From Flavobacteriaceae bacterium (GTDB lineage Bacteria > Bacteroidota > Bacteroidia > Flavobacteriales > Flavobacteriaceae): DNA of 64,000 nucleotides. Positions 45,898-54,415 of the stretch are shown piece after piece. Position 1 is the first letter of the stretch. The number at the start of each line of letters is the position of its first letter. The DNA lies in the NCBI GenBank assembly GCA_947483075.1, contig CANKLE010000003.1, forward strand, positions 124,001 to 188,000, in the 5' to 3' direction. The notes under the pieces are model-generated. The model was not told the DNA's origin. It ran no database searches and was given only the letters and a program-made list of their open reading frames with translations. The position numbers were made by a program, and so were the translations under genes.

Positions 45898-48159
45898 ATG
45901 AAAAAAATTGTTCTATTCGCCCTTGGATTATTTTTCTGCCTAGCTGGGAAAGCCCAATCCTTGTATGATGAAAATACCATTCAAGACATCCGCATTGTAT
46001 TTGCCGAAAGCAATTGGGATGCCTTGTTGGACGCCCAAGCTGCAACAACTGAAGATTATATTCCTGCGGTTTCAGTAACTATAAACGGAACCACTTTTTA
46101 TAATGTGGGCGTAAAATATAAGGGAAACAGTACCTACAATCCCAACCAAACCAAAAACCCGTTTCACATAGAACTGGACACCTACGTCAATCAAGATTAC
46201 CAAGGGTATACTGATATCAAACTGAGTAATGTGGCCAAAGATCCTTCGTTTGTTCGAGAAGTACTTTCTTATTCTATTTTACGACAATACATGCATGCAC
46301 CGCTTTCTAATTATGCCAATGTCTATGTGAATGGCAATTTGATGGGCTTGTATGTCAGTTCAGAATCCATATCCAAGAAATTTGTAGACAAACATTTTAA
46401 TTCCAATACCAATGCGTTTTTTAAATGCAACCCCATTGGCGGTGCTGGTCCAGGTGGAAACAGTTTTCCTAATTTGGCCTATTTGGGAACGAATGCGGCC
46501 AGTTATGCAACTTCCTACGAAATGAATTCCTTAACCGGTTGGGATGATTTAATTAACCTGACCAATACTTTATCCAATAATGTGGCCAACATCGAAACGA
46601 TTTTGGATGTGGATCGCGCTTTGTGGATGTTGGCTTTTGATAATGCTTTGGTGAATTTGGACAGTTATTTGGGAACCTTTAAGCAAAATTATTACCTCTA
46701 CAAAGACAACAACGGCCGATTTAATCCCGTAGTTTGGGATTTAAACATGTCATTTGGCGTGTTTTCGCAAACCGGAACAATTGCTTTGAATACCACTACC
46801 CTAAAAAAACAAATGACGCATTTGTTGCACAACTCAGATGCAGCCTGGCCTTTGGTGCAAAAACTCTTGGGCGTTCCCAAATACAAACGCATGTACTTGG
46901 CGCATTTCAGTACGATAATGAATGAGAATTTTGCCAGCGGAACTTTTGCAACCCAAGCCCAATCCTTGCAAAGTTTGGTGAGTTCGGCGGTGCAAAGTGA
47001 CGTAAATAAATTCTATACATTTGCCCAATTTCAATCTAATCTTACTACCGATGTTACGGGGGGAATGGACAATGCTCCTGGTATTGTGAGTTTAATGAAT
47101 GGCCGAAATACCTACTTGGCCGGTTTAGCTGATTTTACCGCAGTCAAACCAAGCATAAGTGAAGTTGGACCCGAACTTGCAATTCCTTTATTAAACACCG
47201 ACGCCTTCATTCACGCGACAGTAACCAATACCAACACCAATGCGGTGTATTTGGGCTACCGTGCGAGCATCGAATTGCCGTTTACCAAAGTACTCATGTA
47301 TGATGATGGCGTACACCAAGACGGTGCGGCAGGCGATAATGTATATGGTGCGGCCATGAACATGAGTAACATTTATATGCAATATTACATCTATGCCGAA
47401 AACAACAATGTGGGTAAATTTTCTCCTGAGCGTGCCGAACACGAATTTTACACACTCCACGCCGGCTATCCAACAATCAATCCCGGCGATTTGGTGATCA
47501 ACGAATTGATGGCGCAAAATACGGCAACGGTAACCGATCCTTTTGGAGATTACGCCGATTGGATTGAATTGTACAACACCACCAATACGACCTTGAGCTT
47601 GGATAATTTATTCATGAGCGACAGCAATACTAACCTTATCAAATGGCGTTTTCCCGACGGAATTACCTTAGCGCCCCACTCCTATTTAATAGTTTGGGCT
47701 GATCAAGATTTAACCCAAGAAGGGATACATGCTGATTTTAAATTATCGTTAACCGGAGAAAGTGTGTATTTGTCTTATGCCAATGGCACAATGATCGAAT
47801 CAGTTGATTATGGTATCCAAACCGCTGATATGGGCTATGCGCGAATTCCCAACGGAACTGGAAATTTTGTAATACAAGGGCCCACTTTTAATGCCAATAA
47901 TGAGGCGTTGAGTACCAGTTCGCAAGATTGGGCGTCTAGGGTAAAAATATACCCGAATCCTGCTTCGCGAAACCTTACCATCAGCTCTAATTTACTAAAC
48001 ATCAATTTGGTTTCTGTATATAATTTACAAGGTCAACGCCTACTGGAACAAACTGCAGAAACTCAATCCTCTGTTGAATTGGATCTTCAATCTTTGGCCA
48101 AAGGCATCTACCTTGTGGAGATTAATAAATCAATTAAAATTAAAATCATTAAAAACTAA
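45898..48159 (+). CDS. CotH kinase family protein with lamin-tail domain and T9SS type A sorting domain
   Basis: A 753-residue secreted protein: signal peptide (cleavage after GKAQS), CotH atypical kinase domain (about 25-400), a lamin-tail-like domain (about 545-655, INELMAQNTATVTDPFGDYADWIEL is its start) and a T9SS type A sorting module (about 680-753, KIYPNPASRNLTIS). CotH features seen are VGVKYKGNS, FVREVLSY, YVNGNLMGLYVSSE and VVWDLNMSFG. CotH domains phosphorylate secreted proteins. In the metal motif the usual WDLD is WDLN here, which may affect activity. It begins 128 bases after mbnH; a single base separates it from the first YHYH gene. Confidence 0.88.
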   Translation: MKKIVLFALGLFFCLAGKAQSLYDENTIQDIRIVFAESNWDALLDAQAATTEDYIPAVSVTINGTTFYNVGVKYKGNSTYNPNQTKNPFHIELDTYVNQDYQGYTDIKLSNVAKDPSFVREVLSYSILRQYMHAPLSNYANVYVNGNLMGLYVSSESISKKFVDKHFNSNTNAFFKCNPIGGAGPGGNSFPNLAYLGTNAASYATSYEMNSLTGWDDLINLTNTLSNNVANIETILDVDRALWMLAFDNALVNLDSYLGTFKQNYYLYKDNNGRFNPVVWDLNMSFGVFSQTGTIALNTTTLKKQMTHLLHNSDAAWPLVQKLLGVPKYKRMYLAHFSTIMNENFASGTFATQAQSLQSLVSSAVQSDVNKFYTFAQFQSNLTTDVTGGMDNAPGIVSLMNGRNTYLAGLADFTAVKPSISEVGPELAIPLLNTDAFIHATVTNTNTNAVYLGYRASIELPFTKVLMYDDGVHQDGAAGDNVYGAAMNMSNIYMQYYIYAENNNVGKFSPERAEHEFYTLHAGYPTINPGDLVINELMAQNTATVTDPFGDYADWIELYNTTNTTLSLDNLFMSDSNTNLIKWRFPDGITLAPHSYLIVWADQDLTQEGIHADFKLSLTGESVYLSYANGTMIESVDYGIQTADMGYARIPNGTGNFVIQGPTFNANNEALSTSSQDWASRVKIYPNPASRNLTISSNLLNINLVSVYNLQGQRLLEQTAETQSSVELDLQSLAKGIYLVEINKSIKIKIIKN

Positions 48160-48160
48160 G

Positions 48161-49540
48161 ATGAGAAAATTAGCATTCATTAGCGCGTGTATCCTTAGTC
48201 AAATAGGCTATGCACAAACCAATCCTATTATCACCAAATGGCTGCGCAACACCACTGGGATTACTGGACGTCATTATGTTTCGGGTAATTCAACGCCTTT
48301 CAACGATGCCGTTTTGGCCAATGTACAAAGCGTGCAATACAGCGCCGATTGGGTGTATATGAGTACGAATGGGATTCCTTCCTACATTACAGGGCCATTT
48401 TTAGATGGGAATACCTCATTGGCTTCGGCACAGAATGCTATATTTAGAATGCCGTTAGTTCCACAACCAAATACGGGTACCTTGAGTCCTACAACAGGCG
48501 GAAATATTGGACAATTTATCAATGGAGTGGCCTTGTTTGATTACCGCGACGGAGTAGCCTGGAATTCAACTGCCAATTCCTTATGTGGTCCCCTACCCGG
48601 CATGTCACAATGCCCTGTTGGTCCGGGCACTACTCGAGCTTGGAACCGAGATGCGGTCTTAGCCGAAAAAGGAGGGTTTGATTGTGCTAAAGCACATCCG
48701 GCAGACGGCAATTACCACCACCACCAAAACCCCAGTGCGTTCAATCTAGATTTAGTAGTTATTTCTACCGTATGTAATTTATATCCAGCCGACGGATTAT
48801 ACGTAATCAACACAAATGAACATTCGCCTTTACTCGGATTTGCCGCAGATGGTTACCCTATTTATGGTGCCTATGCCTATGCCAATACCGATGGAACTGG
48901 TGGAATAACCCGGATGAAATCAAGTTACCAATTGCGCAACATAACTAGCCGTACCACCTCACCAACTGGGGCGACAGTTTCTAATGGACCGGCCGTGAGC
49001 ACCCAATATCCCTTGGGTTATTTTAAAGAAGATTACGAATATGTGGCGCATCCGTCAGACCCAACGTATTTGGATATTCACAACGGAAGAAATTGCATTA
49101 CACCCGAATATCCAGGTCCAGATGGGATTTATGCCTATTTTACCACTGTTAATGCCAACCACAATTCAGCCTATCCCTATGTAGTTGGGCCTACTTTTTA
49201 TGGTATAAAGAATGCCACCAAAGTAACCAGCATTACCGAGACAACTACTACCTACAATCCTGCCTTGGCTTCTACTCAATTTGATATACAAGAAAAAGAG
49301 CTATTGGTTTACCCAAATCCTGCTGCTGATTTTATTGCCGTACAGCTGAATAAACTGGTGGTAAGTAATCAAACCATAGAATTGACGGATATGCTTGGGC
49401 GTATAATCGACTCAACTCAAGTAGTGCAAGGCAGCACCTTGTGTTATTTTGATACTTCTAGTTTATACAACGGAATCTATTTTGTGCGCATTGCTTCAAG
49501 TAAAGAACCACAAAGTGTAAAAGTGATCATCAGTAAATAA
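48161..49540 (+). CDS. YHYH domain protein with T9SS type A sorting domain (first copy)
   Basis: A 459-residue secreted protein with a signal peptide (cleavage after IGYAQ), a YHYH domain (about 25-385) and a T9SS type A module (about 395-459, VYPNPAADFIAV...VIISK). The domain's namesake motif reads YHHHQNP (NYHHHQNPSAFNLD) instead of Y-H-Y-H. Other conserved parts are ITKWLRNTTGITGRHY, HSPLLGFAADGYPIYG and EDYEYV. I start it at the ATG one base after the CotH stop; an earlier ATG at 48074 lies inside the CotH gene and lacks a signal peptide. It is a paralog of the next gene. Function unknown. Confidence 0.87.
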   Translation: MRKLAFISACILSQIGYAQTNPIITKWLRNTTGITGRHYVSGNSTPFNDAVLANVQSVQYSADWVYMSTNGIPSYITGPFLDGNTSLASAQNAIFRMPLVPQPNTGTLSPTTGGNIGQFINGVALFDYRDGVAWNSTANSLCGPLPGMSQCPVGPGTTRAWNRDAVLAEKGGFDCAKAHPADGNYHHHQNPSAFNLDLVVISTVCNLYPADGLYVINTNEHSPLLGFAADGYPIYGAYAYANTDGTGGITRMKSSYQLRNITSRTTSPTGATVSNGPAVSTQYPLGYFKEDYEYVAHPSDPTYLDIHNGRNCITPEYPGPDGIYAYFTTVNANHNSAYPYVVGPTFYGIKNATKVTSITETTTTYNPALASTQFDIQEKELLVYPNPAADFIAVQLNKLVVSNQTIELTDMLGRIIDSTQVVQGSTLCYFDTSSLYNGIYFVRIASSKEPQSVKVIISK

Positions 49541-49547
49541 AAGTACT

Positions 49548-50948
49548 ATGAAAAAATACCTTTTTATTTTATTACTCCTTCCCCTAATAAATTTTGCCCA
49601 AACCAATCCAATCATTACAAAATGGTTGCAAAATGATAGTGGAATCACAGGAAGACATTACCGCATCAAAGTACCTGTAAGCACTGTTGTACACGATTCA
49701 TTGAATGCGAATGTGCAACAAGTGCGCTATTCAACTGTTGATTCAAATACAGCCAGTGTGTATGTAAATACGCAAGGCATTCCGGCTTATATTACGGGCC
49801 CTTTTTACAACAATCCTAGACCTGTTGCGGGAAATCAAAACGAATTATTTAAACTTCCCTTACATCCAGTTGAAAGCACACTCGGAAATATCCCTTCACA
49901 AGCAACTGGTGCAGCATCCATTGCAGTATTAATAAACGGCGTTTCCTTGTACAGTTATGGCGATGGATTTTCCTTTAAATCAGCAACAAGTTCTGATACC
50001 CCAACGCAGGCAGCAAATGGAGGCGACGGAGTTTGGAACAGAAATGGTGTATTGGCAGAAAAACTAGGGTTTGATTGTTCAAAAGGACATCCGGATGCCC
50101 AGTGGCGCTATCACCACCACCAAAATCCCAGTGCATTCAATTTAGATTTACTTACTCTATCAACTGTTTGTACCCCCTATGTGTCTGATGGATTATATGC
50201 GATAAATCCAAATGAGCATTCTCCATTACTTGGTTTTGCTTTTGATGGATTTCCCATTTATGGTCCTTATGCCTATAGCAATCCAACAGATCCAAACAGT
50301 GCGATAGTGCGAATGAAATCGAGCTACAGCACCAGAGCCATAAGCGTTAGAACGCATTACGCAAATGGAGTTGATGTAACCGATGGGCCTGCCGTGAGTA
50401 CTGCTTTTCCGTTGGGTTGGTACAGAGAAGATTACGAATATATCTCTCACACTGAATCAGACTATTTGGATATCCATAACGGACGATTTTGCATTACTCC
50501 CGATTATCCAAATGGAAGCTATTGTTATTTTACCACAGTCGATGACAACTACAATTCGGTATATCCGTATGCCAGTGGGCCCTATTTTTATGGGGTTAAA
50601 TCGGGATCTAATTTGAATGCTCCTGTTGGTGGAGGAACGATTACAGAACCTGTAACAACGTATACTCCCCCTTTGGCTGCTTCAGACTTTTCAATCGAGA
50701 CCAATGGGTTTACTGCTTTTCCGAATCCTTCCTATGATCTTTTGGCGATTCAATCAAAAGCAATCGTCACAGCAGATCTTACAGTAAATTTGATTGACAG
50801 CACAGGCAGACAGATTGATCAGAAAACGATTCACCAAGGAACTACACTTTGCTATTTTGATACGTCAAGTTTATATAATGGGGTATATTTGGTACAAATC
50901 AGATCAGGAAAAGAACAATTCACGCTAAAAGTGATCATCAGTAAATAA
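49548..50948 (+). CDS. YHYH domain protein with T9SS type A sorting domain (second copy)
   Basis: A 466-residue paralog of the preceding gene, seven bases downstream of it. The signal peptide ends near INFAQ. It shares TNPIITKWL, GITGRHY, YHHHQNPSAFNLDLL, HSPLLGFAFDGFPIYG and the C-terminal STLCYFDTSSLYNG-like pattern and VIISK, so the pair arose by tandem duplication and then diverged along most of its length. It ends at a strong intrinsic terminator, which closes the CotH-YHYH transcript. Role unknown; likely a surface or secreted protein. Confidence 0.87.
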   Translation: MKKYLFILLLLPLINFAQTNPIITKWLQNDSGITGRHYRIKVPVSTVVHDSLNANVQQVRYSTVDSNTASVYVNTQGIPAYITGPFYNNPRPVAGNQNELFKLPLHPVESTLGNIPSQATGAASIAVLINGVSLYSYGDGFSFKSATSSDTPTQAANGGDGVWNRNGVLAEKLGFDCSKGHPDAQWRYHHHQNPSAFNLDLLTLSTVCTPYVSDGLYAINPNEHSPLLGFAFDGFPIYGPYAYSNPTDPNSAIVRMKSSYSTRAISVRTHYANGVDVTDGPAVSTAFPLGWYREDYEYISHTESDYLDIHNGRFCITPDYPNGSYCYFTTVDDNYNSVYPYASGPYFYGVKSGSNLNAPVGGGTITEPVTTYTPPLAASDFSIETNGFTAFPNPSYDLLAIQSKAIVTADLTVNLIDSTGRQIDQKTIHQGTTLCYFDTSSLYNGVYLVQIRSGKEQFTLKVIISK

Positions 50949-50965
50949 TATAAAAGACCAATTTA

Positions 50966-51000
50966 AAATGCCCCAAAAAGTACTACTAGTTGGGGCATTT
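50966..51000. terminator. Intrinsic terminator after YHYH genes
   Basis: Perfect 11-base stem AAATGCCCCAA (50966-50976) and TTGGGGCATTT (50990-51000) with a 13-base loop. It closes the plus-strand CotH-YHYH unit and, being symmetrical, probably the minus-strand gene at 51006 too. Confidence 0.85.
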
Positions 51001-51005
51001 ATTAT

Positions 51006-51431
51006 TTAAAAAGCAACATTCCATTTGGGCAAGCTTCCAAATTCATTCAGGTAATTCTGAAGAATTTGCCCTTCCACATAAGTAGGAATTACTTTGTGTT
51101 TGCCGCCAAAGGTTTCAAACCAATGTACTTCAAGTGCTTCTATCTTTTCCAGTTTCATTTGGCTGGGCCAAGAATATTTTCGACCCGTTTTGGCAAATTG
51201 ATGTCCGTTGACAATTTTATCGTACAAACCCCCATTTTTACTTTTGAGCGTTCCATCATTTTGAACCGTACCAGTAGAGCCCACCATGATCAATTGCTTT
51301 AGTTCTGCTTCTACCTGGTAGACCAAAAAAACACCGCTGCCTTCGTTGGCGTTGCATAGCGCTTCTAGTTGATCTTCGGGTGTAAAAATAAAATGATTGG
51401 TCGATTTGAATTTTGTAAGTTCTTTGTACAT
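51006..51431 (-). CDS. Hypothetical protein, possibly GIY-YIG-like
   Basis: A 141-residue cytoplasmic protein that I do not recognise with confidence. The segment GVFLVYQVEAELKQLIMVGSTG has the spacing of a GIY-YIG nuclease core (two short beta-strands, then VGSTG), and a conserved-looking aromatic run KYSWPSQMKLEKIEALEVHWFET follows. The GIY triplet itself is replaced by GVF-LVY, and no catalytic glutamate can be assigned. It is a single gene between two terminators. Confidence 0.5.
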   Translation of the reverse strand: MYKELTKFKSTNHFIFTPEDQLEALCNANEGSGVFLVYQVEAELKQLIMVGSTGTVQNDGTLKSKNGGLYDKIVNGHQFAKTGRKYSWPSQMKLEKIEALEVHWFETFGGKHKVIPTYVEGQILQNYLNEFGSLPKWNVAF

Positions 51432-51449
51432 AAGATGTTTTGTGATTTA

Positions 51450-51480
51450 ATAAAAATAGCCCTATGTAACTAGGGCTATC
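51450..51480 (-). terminator. Intrinsic terminator of the sucD operon
   Basis: Stem ATAGCCCTA (51457-51465) and TAGGGCTAT (51472-51480), loop of six, followed on the minus strand by TTTTATT. It lies 22 bases past the sucD stop codon and ends the lpxC/fabZ-lpxA-efp-lpxD-sucD direction of transcription. Confidence 0.75.
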
Positions 51481-51502
51481 ATAGATATGATTTGGGAATA
51501 TA

Positions 51503-52375
51503 TTATCCCATAATTTCTTTTACTTTTTTACCAATTTCGGCAGGAGAATCTACTACGTGAATGCCATTCTCGCGCATGATGCGTTTTTTGGCTTCGGCTG
51601 TATCATCAGATCCGCCCACAATTGCACCAGCATGTCCCATGGTTCTTCCTTTTGGAGCAGTTTCTCCAGCAATGAATCCTATAACGGGTTTGCGGTTGCC
51701 ATCGGCTTTAATCCATTTGGCTGCATCGGCTTCCAATTGTCCACCAATTTCGCCAATCATCACAATGCATTTGGTTTCAGGATCATTCATCAATAACTCA
51801 ACCGCTTGTTTAGTGGTAGTTCCAATGATTGGGTCTCCACCAATTCCAATGGCTGTAGTAATTCCCATTCCTTGTTTCACGACTTGGTCTGCCGCTTCAT
51901 AGGTTAAGGTTCCTGATTTTGAAACAATCCCAACGGTTCCTTTTTTGAATACAAATCCGGGCATGATGCCTACTTTGGCTTCTCCTGGTGTGATTACGCC
52001 TGGACAATTTGGTCCTATTAAAATGCAGTTTCTTTCTTTGATGTAGTTGTTGGCACGAATCATATCGGCTACTGGAATTCCTTCGGTAATGGTGATAATC
52101 ACTTTGATTCCTGCATCGGCAGCTTCCATAATGGCATCGGCAGCAAAAGCGGGCGGTACAAAAATAATGGTAGTATCAGCTCCAGCCTGATCTACGGCAT
52201 CTTTTACCGTATTAAATACCGGACGATCCAAATGGGTGCTTCCGCCTTTGCCTGGTGTTACACCACCAACCACATTGGTTCCGTATTCGATCATTTGAGA
52301 AGCATGGAAAGTTCCTTCGCTACCAGTAAATCCTTGAACTATAATTTTGGAATCTTTATTAACTAAAACACTCAT
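51503..52375 (-). CDS. sucD: Succinyl-CoA synthetase alpha subunit
   Basis: A 290-residue TCA-cycle subunit that binds CoA and carries the phosphohistidine for the conversion of succinyl-CoA to succinate with ADP/GDP phosphorylation. It has the N-terminal CoA-binding [39 protein letters not shown] and the phosphorylated histidine in [13 protein letters not shown] (near residue 245). Length is typical. The beta subunit (sucC) is not in the window. It lies 85 bases downstream of the NTF2-like gene. Confidence 0.95.
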   Translation of the reverse strand: MSVLVNKDSKIIVQGFTGSEGTFHASQMIEYGTNVVGGVTPGKGGSTHLDRPVFNTVKDAVDQAGADTTIIFVPPAFAADAIMEAADAGIKVIITITEGIPVADMIRANNYIKERNCILIGPNCPGVITPGEAKVGIMPGFVFKKGTVGIVSKSGTLTYEAADQVVKQGMGITTAIGIGGDPIIGTTTKQAVELLMNDPETKCIVMIGEIGGQLEADAAKWIKADGNRKPVIGFIAGETAPKGRTMGHAGAIVGGSDDTAEAKKRIMRENGIHVVDSPAEIGKKVKEIMG

Positions 52376-52460
52376 GATTTGTTATCTATTTTGATTTGAA
52401 ATTTGCTTGGCAAAAGTAAGGTTTTGACTGTTACTTTTAAAGTTTTTTTAGGGAAATAAT

Positions 52461-52823
52461 TTAGGGCAACTGACTTATTTGATACCCCTTAAATAATTTA
52501 TTGTCTTTAATTTCCCAAAACGCCATGAAGTGTGCCAAAAGCATCTCTTCACGGGGGTTTTCTACAGTTTTAATGTAGTGAGAATAATACACCGCAATCG
52601 TTTCGCCTTCTTTTACCATTTGGCTTATTCTTACTTTAGATCGCACGTAGGCTTTCCCAAGTGTTGTAGCCAATTCTAAAATATCTTGGCGATTCATATT
52701 GATGGTTCCTTTGCTACTTCTCCATTCTACCTGAATATCCGAATGAAGAAACTCATTCATGATTTCGGGATTAATCAATGCATCTGATTTATAAAAATCC
52801 ATTACAATTTTCTTGGCAGACAT
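52461..52823 (-). CDS. NTF2-like/SnoaL-type protein
   Basis: A 120-residue protein with the alpha-plus-beta-cone pattern of NTF2-like folds (an N-terminal helix KKIVMDFYKSDALIN, FLHSDIQVEWRSS, then strands IAVYYSHYIK and MAFWEIKDNKLFKGYQIS). It has no signal peptide. No catalytic residues can be assigned. It starts two bases after the LpxD-like gene and belongs to the lpx-sucD run of genes. Function unknown. Confidence 0.7.
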   Translation of the reverse strand: MSAKKIVMDFYKSDALINPEIMNEFLHSDIQVEWRSSKGTINMNRQDILELATTLGKAYVRSKVRISQMVKEGETIAVYYSHYIKTVENPREEMLLAHFMAFWEIKDNKLFKGYQISQLP

Positions 52824-52825
52824 CT

Positions 52826-53755
52826 TTATTTCAGTTTAGTTAATAGTTCGGGTATGCGTTTGATATTGGCCAACTGCTTTAATTTTTCGCGAGATTCTTC
52901 GATGGGCGTTCCAAAGTAGGTTTTACCGCCTTCTACCGATTTGGTCACACCGGTTTGACCCAATATAACTGCTTTTTCTCCTATCGTAATTCCGCTGGTG
53001 GTTCCTACTTGCCCCCAAAGTGTCACTTCGTCTTTGATAATCACACAACCAGCAATTCCGGTTTGGGAAGCAATGAGGCATTTTTTGCCAATTACGGTAT
53101 CGTGACCCACATGCACTTGGTTGTCAATTTTGGTTCCCCATCCAATGGTGGTATCTCCTGTTACGCCTTTATCAATTGTACATAAAGCACCAATTCCTAC
53201 CTGGTCTTCTATCACTACACGACCACCAGAAAGCAACTGATCATAGCCTTCCGTACGTTTTTTGTAATAAAATGCATCGGCTCCCAAAACAGTTCCAGAA
53301 TGTATGATTACGTCATCGCCAATTACGGTGTGATCGTATACCGTCACATTAGAATGAATGAGGCAATTGCGGCCAATTTTTACGTGGTTCCCAATGAAAC
53401 AGTTGGGTTGAATTATTGTTCCTTCCCCAATTTGTGCAGTAGAAGAAATGGCTGCTTGCGCCGACACAAAAGGCATGAAATGACGCGTGAGTGTATTGAA
53501 ATCGCGAAAAGGATCATCAGAAATTAACAATGCTTTTCCTTCGGGACAATCTACTTCTTTGTTGATCAACACGATTGTTGCAGCCGACTGCAGGGCTTTG
53601 TCATAATATTTAGGGTGATCAACAAAAACAATATCACCCGGCGTAACCACGTGTATTTCGTTCATCCCAAACACCGGAAAATCATCGGCTCCTACATAGG
53701 GGCAACCAATGATTTTAGCAATTTCTTGTAACGTATGTGTTGTATTGAATTTCAT
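52826..53755 (-). CDS. lpxD: LpxD-like UDP-3-O-acylglucosamine N-acyltransferase
   Basis: A 309-residue acyltransferase of lipid A synthesis. The N-terminal UDP-sugar-binding region (about 1-95) precedes a left-handed beta-helix of hexapeptide repeats (about 100-270: IGEGTIIQPNCFIGNHVKIG and so on) and a short helical tail. The catalytic histidine is probably that in IDNQVHVGHDTVIG. It is about 35 residues shorter than typical LpxD proteins (about 345). In the Flavobacteria I recall, a second full-length lpxD lies next to lpxC; none is found there in this window, so this copy may be the only lpxD nearby. Confidence 0.8.
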   Translation of the reverse strand: MKFNTTHTLQEIAKIIGCPYVGADDFPVFGMNEIHVVTPGDIVFVDHPKYYDKALQSAATIVLINKEVDCPEGKALLISDDPFRDFNTLTRHFMPFVSAQAAISSTAQIGEGTIIQPNCFIGNHVKIGRNCLIHSNVTVYDHTVIGDDVIIHSGTVLGADAFYYKKRTEGYDQLLSGGRVVIEDQVGIGALCTIDKGVTGDTTIGWGTKIDNQVHVGHDTVIGKKCLIASQTGIAGCVIIKDEVTLWGQVGTTSGITIGEKAVILGQTGVTKSVEGGKTYFGTPIEESREKLKQLANIKRIPELLTKLK

Positions 53756-53763
53756 ATACTATT

Positions 53764-53785
53764 CCCCTTTGGGGGTTAATGGGGC
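53764..53785. repeat. CCCCTTTGGGGG-type intergenic element
   Basis: The 30-base gap between efp and the LpxD-like gene consists of CCCCTTTGGGGG followed by TTAATGGGGC, which can form a short GC hairpin with a TTT loop. Such CCCC-TTT-GGGG-TTA-GGGGC strings recur as small interspersed sequences in Bacteroidota genomes, as I recall. It has no T-run, so it is probably not a terminator. Confidence 0.45.
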
Positions 53786-54352
53786 TTACTCTTTTACGCG
53801 CTCCATGTAATTTCCGTTTGATGTATCGATTTTGATTTTATCTCCTTCGTTAATAAACAAGGGCACATTAACTTGCGCACCCGTTTCAACCGTCGCAGAT
53901 TTGGTCGCATTGGTTGCGGTATTGCCTTTTACGCCTGGTTCTGCATAAGTTACGACTAAAACTACTGAAGCCGGCATGTCTACCGATAAAGGCAAATCGG
54001 TTTCGGTATTGATGCTCACCATCACGTTTTCGCCTTCTTTTAATAAATCGGGCGAATCCAAAATGTTTTTGTTCAACGAAATTTGCTCAAACGATTCCAC
54101 ATTCATGAAGTGAAATAAATTGCCTTCCGGGTATAAAAATTGAAACTTGTGGTTTTCCACACGCACTTCATCGATTTTATGTCCTGCAGAAAACGTATTG
54201 TCCAATACTTTTCCGTTGGTTAAACTTCTCAATTTAGTACGCACAAAAGCAGGTCCTTTCCCTGGTTTTACGTGCAAAAATTCGATGATTTTATAAATGT
54301 CGTTGTTGTATTTGATACACAATCCGTTTTTGATGTCTGATGTACTTGCCAT
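53786..54352 (-). CDS. efp: Elongation factor P
   Basis: A 188-residue translation factor that relieves stalling at polyproline. It has the KOW-like N-terminal domain with the tip lysine Lys32 in KPGKGPAFVRTKL, an OB domain, and the C-terminal OB domain with the signature ending KIKIDTSNGNYMERVKE. The tip lysine could carry a post-translational modification, but no modifying enzyme is in the window. It lies 63 bases downstream of lpxA. Confidence 0.95.
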   Translation of the reverse strand: MASTSDIKNGLCIKYNNDIYKIIEFLHVKPGKGPAFVRTKLRSLTNGKVLDNTFSAGHKIDEVRVENHKFQFLYPEGNLFHFMNVESFEQISLNKNILDSPDLLKEGENVMVSINTETDLPLSVDMPASVVLVVTYAEPGVKGNTATNATKSATVETGAQVNVPLFINEGDKIKIDTSNGNYMERVKE

Positions 54353-54415
54353 TTTACTGTTATTTGTTGATGTGATTAGTTATTAAATCGATGTAACGAT
54401 TAAAGCTAGTTTGTA

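Noticed and set aside
48074..48160. Earlier start for the first YHYH protein
   Set aside because: It lies inside the CotH gene and hides the signal peptide; the ATG at 48161 directly follows the CotH stop.
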